DNA from: Bog-756 sp963701325
Lineage (GTDB): Bacteria; Actinomycetota; Acidimicrobiia; Acidimicrobiales; RAAP-2
Length of the DNA: 64,000 nt
Direction of reading: 5' to 3'
NCBI GenBank assembly: GCA_963701325.1
Contig: OY969604.1
Span: 744,001 to 808,000 of the forward strand
Positions 33,639 through 41,679 of the stretch are shown here, in pieces (within the stretch, counting starts at the first letter, position 1; the number at the start of each line of letters is the position of its first letter). The notes under the pieces are model-generated. The model searched no databases, was not told the DNA's origin, and saw only the letters and a program-made list of their open reading frames with translations. Made by a program: the position numbers and the translations under genes.

Positions 33639-34891
33639 GACCGCACCTGCCCGGAACCCGACACCACGTACTTGACCGAGGTGAGCTCGCGCAGGCCCAT
33701 CGGTCCGCGTGCGTGGAGCTTCTGGGTGGAGATGCCGATCTCGGCACCGAGCCCGAGCTCCTCTCCGTCGACGAAGCGGGTCGAGGCGTTGACGACCACC
33801 GCCGCGGCATCGACCTCGGCGGTGAACCGGGTCGCCGCGGCGAGAGCACCGGTCACGATCGCCTCGGTGTGGCCCGAGCCGAACCGCGCGATGTGCTCGA
33901 TGGCGGCATCCAGGTCATCGACGACCGCCACGGTCAGCGTCAGACCCAGGAACTCGGTTGCGAAGTCCTCCTCGGTGGCCACCCCGGTCCCGGGCAGCAC
34001 GCTCCGGGTGACCTCGTCCCCGAGGAGGGTCACCCCGGCCAGTGCCCGGGCCACCCGTGGGAGGAAGTCGGCCGCGACCGATCGGTGGACGAGGAGGGTC
34101 TCCGCCGCGTTGCACACCCCGGGACGGTGGGTCTTGGCATTGACCACGATCGCTTCGGCCATCGAGAGGTCGGCCGCCGCGTCCACGTAGACGTGACAGA
34201 CACCGGCCCCGTCGAGCACGTAGGGGACGGTGGCGTTGGCACGGATCGAGTCGATGAGCGAGGGTCCGCCGCGGGGGATGAGACAGTCGATGATCCCGTC
34301 GAGCTGCATGAACCCGACAGCCGAGTCACGACTGGTGTCTTCGACCAGGAGCACCGCGTCGGCAGGCAGCCCGGCCTTGGCGAGCCCCTCCCGCACCAGC
34401 CCGGCCACGACGCTGTTGGAGGCGAGCGCAGAGGACGAGCCGCGCAGCAGGACGGCGTTCGCCGATTTGAGGCAGAGCCCGGCGGCGTCGCTCGTCACGT
34501 TGGGGCGGTTCTCGTAGATCACGCCGATCACGCCCAGGGGAACCCGGACCCGCTCGACCCGTAGCCCGTTGGGTCGCACCGAACCCTCGACCACTTCGCC
34601 CACCGGGTCGGGCAGGGCTGCGACCTTGCGCAGGCCGCCGGCCATGCCGGACACCCTGCCGGCGTCGAGCCGCAGTCGGTCGAGCGACGTGGCGTCCGCT
34701 CCCGTCCGTTCGGCGCGGGTGAGGTCGTCGACGTTGGCCCGGAGGATGTCGGCCGTGCGTTCCTCGAGGAGGTCCGCGGAGCGCAGCAGGGCTTCGTCGC
34801 GGGCACCGGACGGCGCCACGGCGACACGCCGAGCGGCCGCTTTGGCCCGAAGACCCAGGTCGGCGAGATGGGGAAGGGTGCTTGTCGGCAC
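33635..34891 (-). CDS. proA: Gamma-glutamyl phosphate reductase
   Basis: Second step of proline synthesis, reducing gamma-glutamyl phosphate to glutamate semialdehyde with NADPH. The 418-residue aldehyde-dehydrogenase fold has GVIGVIYENRPNVTSDAAGL, CLIPRGGPSLID, the catalytic Cys in HRPGVCNAAETLLV and FGSGHTEAIVT. The GTG at 34891 is chosen because homology begins there; the frame remains open far upstream through proB but is an Arg/Gly-rich shadow. It lies 50 bases after proB. Confidence 0.95.
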   Translation of the reverse strand: MPTSTLPHLADLGLRAKAAARRVAVAPSGARDEALLRSADLLEERTADILRANVDDLTRAERTGADATSLDRLRLDAGRVSGMAGGLRKVAALPDPVGEVVEGSVRPNGLRVERVRVPLGVIGVIYENRPNVTSDAAGLCLKSANAVLLRGSSSALASNSVVAGLVREGLAKAGLPADAVLLVEDTSRDSAVGFMQLDGIIDCLIPRGGPSLIDSIRANATVPYVLDGAGVCHVYVDAAADLSMAEAIVVNAKTHRPGVCNAAETLLVHRSVAADFLPRVARALAGVTLLGDEVTRSVLPGTGVATEEDFATEFLGLTLTVAVVDDLDAAIEHIARFGSGHTEAIVTGALAAATRFTAEVDAAAVVVNASTRFVDGEELGLGAEIGISTQKLHARGPMGLRELTSVKYVVSGSGQVRS

Positions 34892-34941
34892 CGTGTCAGC
34901 GTAGTTGCCCCACCGCGCGCCCCGGGAGCCCGGTCGGGCCG

Positions 34942-36057
34942 TCAGCCCAGAACGACCAGGTCGTCGCGGTGGACGACCTCGGTGGGCACATCCTCGGGCA
35001 GCTCCGCAGAGTGTCGCCCCGCCCAGCCCGCGAGCGCGCCGGCCGCGTGGCGGACGAGGCCCTTCGCGAACACCACCCCGTCGGGGCCGGCGATCTCGAC
35101 CGCGTCGTCGGCTCCGAAGTCCCCACGGACCGAGAGCACCCCGGCCGGCAGCAGCGATCGCCCGCGCTCCACGAGGGCCCGGCGCGCCCCGTCGTCGACC
35201 ACGATCGTGCCAGAGGACCCGATGGCGAAGGCGATCCAGAGCTTGCGCGCCGGGAGTACCACCTCGCGTGCTCGGAAGCGGGTTCCGACCCCGGGCGTCG
35301 TCGAGGCCACCGCCGTGAGCACTCCCGGCCGGGCTGCGTCGGCGATCACCGCCTCGATCCCGGACCAGGTCGCGATCTTGGCCGCTGCAAGCTTCGACGC
35401 CATCCCCCCGCTCCCGACCTCGCTGCCCGGTCCCCCGGCGATCCGCTCGAGCTCCTGGTCGATCTCGACCACCTCCTCGATGAGCGAGGCCTCGGCCGTG
35501 TGGCGGGGGTCGGCGGTGAGCAGACCGGCCGTGTCGGTCAGCAGGAGCAGGAGTCCGGCGCCCACCAGATGGGCCACCAACGCGGCCAGCCGGTCGTTGT
35601 CGCCGAACCGGATCTCCTCGTCGGCCACCGCGTCGTTCTCGTTGACCACCGGGACCACCCCGAGTTCGAGGAGGCGGGTCAGGGTCTGGCGAGCGAGGAG
35701 GTACTGGCTGCGGTGCACGAAGTCGAGCGGGGCGAGCAGCACCTGTCCGGCGCTCAGCCCGTGGCGTCCGAGGGCGTCGCTCCAGACCCGCATCAGGAGG
35801 TGCTGTCCGACTGCGGCCACCGCCTGGAGGGTCGCGAGGTCGGACGGGCGGGGCCGGCTGCCCGAGAGGCTGGTCCACCCGGCTGCGATCGCCCCCGAGG
35901 TCACCACCACCACGCGGTGGCCCGCGGTGCGCGACTCGGCCACGTCGGCGGCCAGCTTCTCGATCGCCGCGTTGTCGACCTGACCGCCTTCCGTGGTGAC
36001 CGAGGAGGAACCGATCTTGACCACGACGGTGGGCAGGCCCGTCGTCGGTGCCGGCAT
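34942..36057 (-). CDS. proB: Glutamate 5-kinase
   Basis: First step of proline synthesis. The 371-residue protein has an amino-acid kinase domain (VVVKIGSSSVTT, VVVVTSGAIAAG, VNENDAVADEEIRFGDND, LLTDTAGLLTADPR, GSGGMASKLAAAKIA) and a C-terminal PUA domain. The ATG at 36057 shares one base with the obg stop (TGATG). Feedback inhibition by proline is typical of the family. Order obg-proB-proA is conserved in actinobacteria. Confidence 0.95.
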   Translation of the reverse strand: MPAPTTGLPTVVVKIGSSSVTTEGGQVDNAAIEKLAADVAESRTAGHRVVVVTSGAIAAGWTSLSGSRPRPSDLATLQAVAAVGQHLLMRVWSDALGRHGLSAGQVLLAPLDFVHRSQYLLARQTLTRLLELGVVPVVNENDAVADEEIRFGDNDRLAALVAHLVGAGLLLLLTDTAGLLTADPRHTAEASLIEEVVEIDQELERIAGGPGSEVGSGGMASKLAAAKIATWSGIEAVIADAARPGVLTAVASTTPGVGTRFRAREVVLPARKLWIAFAIGSSGTIVVDDGARRALVERGRSLLPAGVLSVRGDFGADDAVEIAGPDGVVFAKGLVRHAAGALAGWAGRHSAELPEDVPTEVVHRDDLVVLG

Positions 36058-37379
36058 CAGCGCCGACTACGCCGGCCGGCCGGCCGGCCGGTGAACTCCG
36101 GCTGGTCCCGGTACCAGGTGAACGAGAGCCCGCCGATGTGGACGGTGTCGCCGTCGCGTGCCCCGGCACGGGTCAGGGCACGGTCGACGCCGAGCCGGCG
36201 GAGCCGGCCCTGGACGTAGTCGGCGGCCTCGTCTGTGGTCACGTCGTTGAGCGCGACCGCCCGCTCGGCCACCCTCCCGGTCACCGCGAACTCGTTCTCG
36301 CCGACCCGTTCGACCCCGAATCCCTCGGGAACCGGGCGATGGATGACGATGCTCCCCTCCGGTTCCGGCTCGGCGGTCCTCGCCTCCTCAACCAGCAGGG
36401 CCAACCTCCCGACGAGGGCCGGGATCCCCTGGCCGGTGACAGCCGAGATGACCAGGTCGGGTGCGAAGCCGCCGGCGGGCCCGGTGCCGGACTCTGCCGT
36501 CGCCTGCTCGCCGAAGACGAGGTCGGCCTTGGACCCCACCACCAGGCGCGGCCGGTCGAGCAGGACGGTCCGGTAGCGGCCGAGCTCGTCGAGCACCACC
36601 CGGAGTTGCTCAGCCGGGGTGACCCCGGTCACCGGGTCCAGCTCGATCAGGATCACCAGGACCCGAGCCCGGGTGATGTGGCGGAGGAACCGGTGGCCGA
36701 GCCCCTTCCCCTCGGCTGCCCCCTCGATCAGACCGGGGATGTCGGCCACGGTGAAGTCCAGGCCGTCATCCACCCGGACCACTCCCAAATGGGGTTCGAG
36801 GGTGGTGAAGGGATAGTCGGCGATCTTGGGCTTTGCGGCCGAGAGGCGCGAGATGAGGGTGGACTTGCCCACGTTCGGATAACCGACCAGTGCCACATCG
36901 GCCACCAGCGCGAGCTCGAGGTCGTACCACTCCTCGTGGCCCTTCTCGCCCTGCTCTGCGAAGGTGGGTGCACGCCGGTTGTTGGCGAGGAAGCTGGCGT
37001 TGCCACGACCGCCCCGGCCGCCTTCGCCGGCCAGCCACCGGTCGCCGGGGTGGACCAGGTCGACAAGGAGGGTGCCGTCGGCGCGGTGCGCGCGGGTACC
37101 CACCGGCACCGGTACGTCGAGGTCGGCACCGTTGGCCCCGTGCTTCTTCTTTCCCCCTCCGTGGCCGCCGTCGCCGGCCCTGCGGTGCGGGTGGTCGCGG
37201 AAGGCCAGCAGGGAGGACTGGTTGGTGGTCGCCACCAACCAGACGTCACCGCCGCTCCCCCCGTCACCGCCGTCCGGTCCGCCCTTGTCCACGTGGGCCT
37301 CCCGCCGCATCGCGACCGCGCCCGCTCCGCCATCGCCGGCCTTCACGTGGAATTGTGCCTCGTCGACGAAGCCGGACAT
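36057..37379 (-). CDS. obgE: GTPase Obg/CgtA
   Basis: An essential ribosome-associated GTPase linked to 50S assembly and stress. The 440-residue protein has the Gly-rich Obg domain (FVDEAQFHVKAGDGGAGAVAM, GDGGHGGGKKKHGANG, LAGEGGRGGRGNASF), the G domain (GYPNVGKSTLISRL, DIPGLIEGAAEGKGLGH, GSKAD) and a C-terminal OCT domain. TAGGAT lies six bases before the ATG, so besides read-through from rplU-rpmA it may be made from its own leaderless transcript. The last residues are Arg-rich and are encoded across a CCGG repeat. Confidence 0.95.
   Translation of the reverse strand: MSGFVDEAQFHVKAGDGGAGAVAMRREAHVDKGGPDGGDGGSGGDVWLVATTNQSSLLAFRDHPHRRAGDGGHGGGKKKHGANGADLDVPVPVGTRAHRADGTLLVDLVHPGDRWLAGEGGRGGRGNASFLANNRRAPTFAEQGEKGHEEWYDLELALVADVALVGYPNVGKSTLISRLSAAKPKIADYPFTTLEPHLGVVRVDDGLDFTVADIPGLIEGAAEGKGLGHRFLRHITRARVLVILIELDPVTGVTPAEQLRVVLDELGRYRTVLLDRPRLVVGSKADLVFGEQATAESGTGPAGGFAPDLVISAVTGQGIPALVGRLALLVEEARTAEPEPEGSIVIHRPVPEGFGVERVGENEFAVTGRVAERAVALNDVTTDEAADYVQGRLRRLGVDRALTRAGARDGDTVHIGGLSFTWYRDQPEFTGRPAGRRSRR
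36071..36091. repeat. CCGG tetranucleotide repeat at the obgE 3' end
   Basis: Five consecutive CCGG units, self-complementary, in the last codons of obgE (TGRPAGRRSRR). Length changes would alter only the basic tail. Confidence 0.85.
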
Positions 37380-37385
37380 GGATGG

Positions 37386-37391
37386 ATCCTA
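37386..37391 (-). promoter_or_regulatory. Candidate -10 (TAGGAT) for leaderless obgE
   Basis: TAGGAT on the minus strand ends six bases before the obgE ATG, which lacks a ribosome binding site. Confidence 0.45.
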
Positions 37392-37438
37392 CCGAGCGGG
37401 CCTCGTGGCCCTGCGACGACGACTCGCCGCTGCGGCGA

Positions 37439-38182
37439 TCAGGCGTCGACGAGAAGGGCGGAGCGCAGTCGGTCCATCGCCTCGACCACCCCGAGCGAGG
37501 CGGCGAGCTCGTCGTAGGACCCGTAGTCGGCGCGCAACTGGCTGAGGAACTCCACCATCGTCTCGGGCGCCGCGTGGAGGATGGCCGGAGCGAACCGACC
37601 CACCTCGTCGACCGCCTCCGGGTACTCGGCCTTGAGCCGCTCGAGCAGTCGTTCCATCGCAGCGGCAGAGAGCGCGTAGTCGGCGACGATCGTCTCGTCG
37701 GGCACCCCGAGGAAGGCGAGCACAAGGGCGGACAGCACCCCGGTGCGGTCCTTTCCCGCGCTGCAGTGCATGACGGCGGGGAGTGAGCCGACCGTTGCCA
37801 GGGCCTCGATGGCAGCGGTCAGGACCGGTCCGCCCTCGGCCACCATGGCCCCATAGCGCGAGGCCACATAGGAGATCTCCCCCCAGTCGGACAGCTCCTC
37901 GGCGCCCGGCAGCACGTCGGTGAGAGGGAGGTCCACGTAGCGGACCGGCACCTGGTCCACCGGGAACCGGCCGCGTTGTTCGGCCTCGTCCACGGTGCGC
38001 AGGTCGATGACGGTGGTCAGACCCAGGTCGACCAGCTGGCTGCGATCGGCGGCAGTCAGCTTGTTGAGGCCGTCTGCGCGGAACAGCCGGCGCCAGGCCA
38101 CCGTCCGGCCGTCACCGGTCGCGTACCCACCGAGGTCACGGAAGTTGACGCAGCCCTCGAACGCGAGGGTCCGTGCGGGCAT
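37439..38182 (-). CDS. Tyrosine-protein phosphatase (dual-specificity-like)
   Basis: A 247-residue cysteine phosphatase of the Y_phosphatase3 type. It starts with NFRDLGGYATGDGRTV, has TTVIDLRT, and carries the P-loop HCSAGKDRTG with nucleophile Cys140. Members in actinobacteria include MptpB-like phosphatases acting on phosphotyrosine, phosphoserine or phosphoinositides; the substrate here is unknown. It lies between rpmA and obgE in the same orientation, splitting the usual rplU-rpmA-obg trio. Confidence 0.9.
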   Translation of the reverse strand: MPARTLAFEGCVNFRDLGGYATGDGRTVAWRRLFRADGLNKLTAADRSQLVDLGLTTVIDLRTVDEAEQRGRFPVDQVPVRYVDLPLTDVLPGAEELSDWGEISYVASRYGAMVAEGGPVLTAAIEALATVGSLPAVMHCSAGKDRTGVLSALVLAFLGVPDETIVADYALSAAAMERLLERLKAEYPEAVDEVGRFAPAILHAAPETMVEFLSQLRADYGSYDELAASLGVVEAMDRLRSALLVDA

Positions 38183-38200
38183 GAGGGAGGGGGAGGTGAC

Positions 38201-38455
38201 TCAGGAACCGGGGACGACGTCGACCAGCTTGCGACCCTTGCGGTCGGCGAACTGGACGGTGCCGTCGGCGAGCGCGAACAGCGTGTCGTCACTCCCGAGG
38301 CCCACGTTGTGGCCGGGGTGGAAGCGGGTACCCCGCTGGCGCACCAGGATGGCCCCGGCCCGCACCGCTGTGCCGCCGAAGGTCTTCACGCCGAGGCGCT
38401 GGGCGTTGGAGTCCCGACCGTTCCGGGTCGAGCCGCCACCTTTGGTCTTGGACAT
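38201..38455 (-). CDS. rpmA: 50S ribosomal protein L27
   Basis: An 84-residue L27 with the family's N-terminus (SKTKGGGSTRNGRDSNAQRLG, one residue removed in the mature form by methionine cleavage), GQVIxRQRG-like AILVRQRGTRFHPGHNVG, and DGTVQF. The N-terminal arm reaches the peptidyl transferase centre. It follows rplU by 31 bases. Confidence 0.96.
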   Translation of the reverse strand: MSKTKGGGSTRNGRDSNAQRLGVKTFGGTAVRAGAILVRQRGTRFHPGHNVGLGSDDTLFALADGTVQFADRKGRKLVDVVPGS

Positions 38456-38486
38456 TGACGAATGCTCCTTGTCGGGTGCCAGCTGG

Positions 38487-38798
38487 TCAGCTGGTGCTGA
38501 TCCCGGTGATCTCGATGGTCGAGTACCGCTGCCGGTGACCCCACCGTGTGGACTGGTTCGACTTGCTCTTGTAGGTGTAGCCCCGGATCTTCGGGCCGAG
38601 CTCCTCGCCCACCACCGTCGCGGTGACCGAGCTGCCGGCGAGCTGGGCGGGGGTGGCCAGGACGGTGGGCCCGTCCACGACCAGCACGGGCGAAAAGGTC
38701 ACCTGGGAGCCGGGGGCCTGGCCGAGCAACTCCACCCGGACCTCCTGGCCCTCGGCCACGCGCTCCTGCTTGCCTCCGGTATCGATCACGGCGTACAT
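38487..38798 (-). CDS. rplU: 50S ribosomal protein L21
   Basis: A 103-residue L21. It starts MYAVIDTGGKQERVAEGQ and ends with the family motif KSKSNQSTRWGHRQRYSTIEI, here with KSN in place of the more usual KKN spacing. It follows rne by only 12 bases, the normal rne-rplU-rpmA order. No separate promoter is visible. Confidence 0.96.
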   Translation of the reverse strand: MYAVIDTGGKQERVAEGQEVRVELLGQAPGSQVTFSPVLVVDGPTVLATPAQLAGSSVTATVVGEELGPKIRGYTYKSKSNQSTRWGHRQRYSTIEITGISTS

Positions 38799-38810
38799 AA
38801 GGGACGGAGT

Positions 38811-40832
38811 CTACAGCTCCGGATCGTCGAAGACGATCCCGCGGCCGCCACAGACCTCGCAGGTGGTCGACATCGATTCGATGAGGCCCTCCGAGACCCG
38901 CTTGCGGGTCATCTCCACCAGCCCCAACTCGGAGATGTCGGAGACCTGGGTACGGGTCTTGTCCCTGGCCAGGGCGGACCGCAGGGCACTGCCCACCTTG
39001 TCCCGGTTCTCCCGGATCTCCATGTCGATGAAGTCGATCACGATGATGCCGCCGATGTCCCGCAACCGGAGCTGGCGGGCCACCTCCTCGGCGGCCTCCA
39101 GGTTGTTCCGGTAGACGGTCTCCTCGAGGTTGGTCGTCCCCACGTTCTTCCCGGTGTTGACGTCGATCACGGTGAGCGCCTCGGTCCGGTCGATGACCAG
39201 CGAGCCCCCCGACGGCAGGAAGACCTTGCGGTCGAGGGCCTTGTGGAGCTGCTCGTGGACGTGGTACCGCTCGAAGACGGGGAGCGACTCGACCTCGGGG
39301 TCGAAGAACTCCACCCGGTCGGCGAGCTCGGGATTGACCGCGCCCACGTAGTCGCGCACCTGCTCGTAGAGCGTCTCGTCATCGATGACCACCGCCCTGT
39401 ACTCGCGGTTGAGCTCCTCGCGGATCACCCGGACCGCGATGGCCGGTTCGCGGTAGAGGAGGGCCGGCCCCTGTCCCTTGAGGGCCGCGGCGGCGATCGT
39501 GTCCCACTGGTCCACCAGCCGGGCGATGTCCGCCTCGAGCTCTTCGGCGCTGGCTCCGGCTGCCGCGGTCCGCACGATCAACCCGTGGCCCTGTGGCCGC
39601 ACGGCGTCGACGATCCGCCGCAGTCGCTTCCGCTCCCCGTCGTCGAGTCGTTTGGAGATGCCGTAGGCCGTCGAATTCGGCACGAGGACCACGAATCGCC
39701 CGGGAAGCGACACCTCCTGGGTCAACCGGGCCCCCTTGGCCCCGATCGGGTTCTTCGTCACCTGGCAGAGGATGGTCTGACCGGGCTTGAGCAGATGCTC
39801 GATCCGGGGGTGCCCCGAGCCCTTGGGCGTCTCCACGTCCTCGGTGTCGAACCGGACGTCCCCGTGGTAGAGGACGGCGTTCTTCGGGGTGCCGATATCG
39901 ATGAAGGCGGCCTCCATCCCGGGCAGGACGTTCTGGACCCGACCGCGGTAGATGTTGCCGTCGATCTGGGTGGCGTCGTCGGCGGCCCGCGAGATGTAGT
40001 GCTCCACCAGAGTGCGACCCTCGAGGAGGGCGATCTGGGTCATCTCCGGGCGCACGTGGACGCAGATCATGTAGCGACCGACCGCTTTGCCCCGGCGCTC
40101 GCGTCCGCCCTTGCGCCCGTCGCCACCGGGAGTGGCCCCGCCCTTGGCCTGGACCGTGGCTCCCCGGCCCGCGCCCGTCGGGCGGGGCGCCGAGGCACCT
40201 TGGGTGGCGGTCCCGGCGGTCCCGGCGGCCCCGCCACCGCCCGATCCTCCGCCCCGTCTGCGGGAGCGGCTGCCACCGTTCGGGACGTGCTCTGGCGCGG
40301 CCGGTCCGGCAGGTCGGACCGGGGCGGTGACCGGCGGGCGGGCCGGACGGCTGTCGCCGATCTTCGGGCGTTCGACCGGCGCCGCGTCGGGGACCGGCAT
40401 CGGCATCCTGGTGCCCGCGCCCTCCCCCGAGGCGATCACGTCCACGGGACCCCCGACGGGGGCCGGTGCGCCAGACGGCACGACCCCGGGGACCGGTGCG
40501 CGCTCGTCCCCCGGTCCGGCCACCTCCTGCCCCGACGTCGTCTCGGGCCTCGGGCCTGGTGCCGTGCTCCCGCCTGCACCGCCGCGGCCCCTCCGTCCCC
40601 TCGAGCCGCGCCGACGGCGATTGCCCGTGCCGACCTGCCCGGTGGTGCCCTCCGCGAGGGTGTGGTCGGCGACTGCTTGGTCCGGGGAACCCGCCCCGGA
40701 AACGGCGCTGCTAGCGGCGACGGCGCCCGCTGTGCGGGTGGCCTGCTCCGAGGGGCCCTCGCCCGAGGACGGGGTCAGCGACCCCGCGTCCGTCGGGGGC
40801 CCGACCGGTCGCCCGGTGGTCGCATCTGACAT
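38811..40832 (-). CDS. rne: Ribonuclease E/G family endoribonuclease
   Basis: Endoribonuclease for rRNA and tRNA processing and mRNA decay. The first ~245 residues are disordered, Gly/Pro/Arg-rich with basic clusters (NRRRRGSRGRRGRGG). The catalytic core then follows: S1 domain (GNIYRGRVQNVLPGMEAAFIDIG), RNase-H/DNase-like parts, the catalytic aspartates in ALTVIDVNTG and IIVIDFIDM, and the zinc-link TCEVCGGRG. There is no C-terminal scaffold. Two ATGs lie two codons apart; the second, at 40832, has AAGGG at good distance and is chosen. The upstream gene ends 15-20 bases before. Confidence 0.93.
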   Translation of the reverse strand: MSDATTGRPVGPPTDAGSLTPSSGEGPSEQATRTAGAVAASSAVSGAGSPDQAVADHTLAEGTTGQVGTGNRRRRGSRGRRGRGGAGGSTAPGPRPETTSGQEVAGPGDERAPVPGVVPSGAPAPVGGPVDVIASGEGAGTRMPMPVPDAAPVERPKIGDSRPARPPVTAPVRPAGPAAPEHVPNGGSRSRRRGGGSGGGGAAGTAGTATQGASAPRPTGAGRGATVQAKGGATPGGDGRKGGRERRGKAVGRYMICVHVRPEMTQIALLEGRTLVEHYISRAADDATQIDGNIYRGRVQNVLPGMEAAFIDIGTPKNAVLYHGDVRFDTEDVETPKGSGHPRIEHLLKPGQTILCQVTKNPIGAKGARLTQEVSLPGRFVVLVPNSTAYGISKRLDDGERKRLRRIVDAVRPQGHGLIVRTAAAGASAEELEADIARLVDQWDTIAAAALKGQGPALLYREPAIAVRVIREELNREYRAVVIDDETLYEQVRDYVGAVNPELADRVEFFDPEVESLPVFERYHVHEQLHKALDRKVFLPSGGSLVIDRTEALTVIDVNTGKNVGTTNLEETVYRNNLEAAEEVARQLRLRDIGGIIVIDFIDMEIRENRDKVGSALRSALARDKTRTQVSDISELGLVEMTRKRVSEGLIESMSTTCEVCGGRGIVFDDPEL

Positions 40833-40853
40833 CGACATCCCTTCTCACACTGC

Positions 40854-41678
40854 TCATGACGCACGCTCGAGAGCGTGCGGGGCGCGTGGTGCCGTGGCCG
40901 TGACGGCCCGGCGCCTGAGGGGCTCCACACGGAATCCCTCGCGCTCGATCCATTGATGGGTCCTGCACGCCCGGTCCAGGACCGGGATACGGGCGGGCGC
41001 GGGTCGCGCACCCGGTCCCGACCGCGACTGGACGGGCGATCCGTCCGCCACCGCGATGAGTCCCCGCGTCAGTTCCACCGGGCGCACCCCGCGGGGTTGG
41101 GTGGCCAGCTCGGACCGAAGCCCGACCGTGCGTCCGGAGGGATCCTCGATCAGGTCCCCGTCCGCGTCGGCCACCACCAGGCTCCGCACCGACGGTCGGA
41201 GATCGTCGCGTTCCTCGCGCCCCTTGCGCTCGCGCACGATGGGGACCTCGGACGAGGAGAGGAGCGCAGCGACCCGGTCCTCGAGCTCGTCACGCGGGAT
41301 CCCGGAGAAGCGCATCATCCACGAGCACGAGGTGACCGCCTGCTGCAGCGAGTCGCCTCCCGGGCGGACCAGTTCGGTCTCCTCCACCTCGATCCCTGCC
41401 GGCAGCAGGGGCGAGAGCACGCCGGAGAGCGCGGCCACCTCGATGGGGGCCGCGCCAGGGCGGCCCTCGTCGACGGCGACGTCCACGTACTCGGCCAGCG
41501 ATTCGCACCCGGTGGGGAGGGCCAGACCGAAGCTGAGCTGGGGACGCGGTGAGAACCCCGCCGTGTAGGCCAGGGGGAGGCCGGCCCTGCGGAGGGCCCG
41601 CTCCCACATCCGGGCGACGTCGCGTTGGCTGGTGAAGCGGACCTTGCCGAGTTTGGTGAAGCGGAAGCGGACACGCAC
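40854..41678 (-). CDS. DUF2344 / TIGR03936 family protein, radical SAM partner
   Basis: A 274-residue protein of the DUF2344 family, usually fused to or next to a TIGR03960 radical SAM protein. It begins RVRFRFTKLGKVRFTSQRDV, with LPLAYTAGFSPRPQLSFGLAL and a GCESLAEYVDV strand, all family hallmarks. The GTG at 41678 has GGAGGAG upstream, and the previous stop ends two bases earlier. The pair's biochemical role is not established to my knowledge; its position before rne-rplU-rpmA suggests RNA or ribosome modification. Confidence 0.9.
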   Translation of the reverse strand: MRVRFRFTKLGKVRFTSQRDVARMWERALRRAGLPLAYTAGFSPRPQLSFGLALPTGCESLAEYVDVAVDEGRPGAAPIEVAALSGVLSPLLPAGIEVEETELVRPGGDSLQQAVTSCSWMMRFSGIPRDELEDRVAALLSSSEVPIVRERKGREERDDLRPSVRSLVVADADGDLIEDPSGRTVGLRSELATQPRGVRPVELTRGLIAVADGSPVQSRSGPGARPAPARIPVLDRACRTHQWIEREGFRVEPLRRRAVTATAPRAPHALERAS

Positions 41679-41679
41679 C

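Noticed and set aside
37995..40829. 944-codon plus-strand frame over rpmA, rplU and rne
   Set aside because: Opposite to three conserved genes; no motif of its own.
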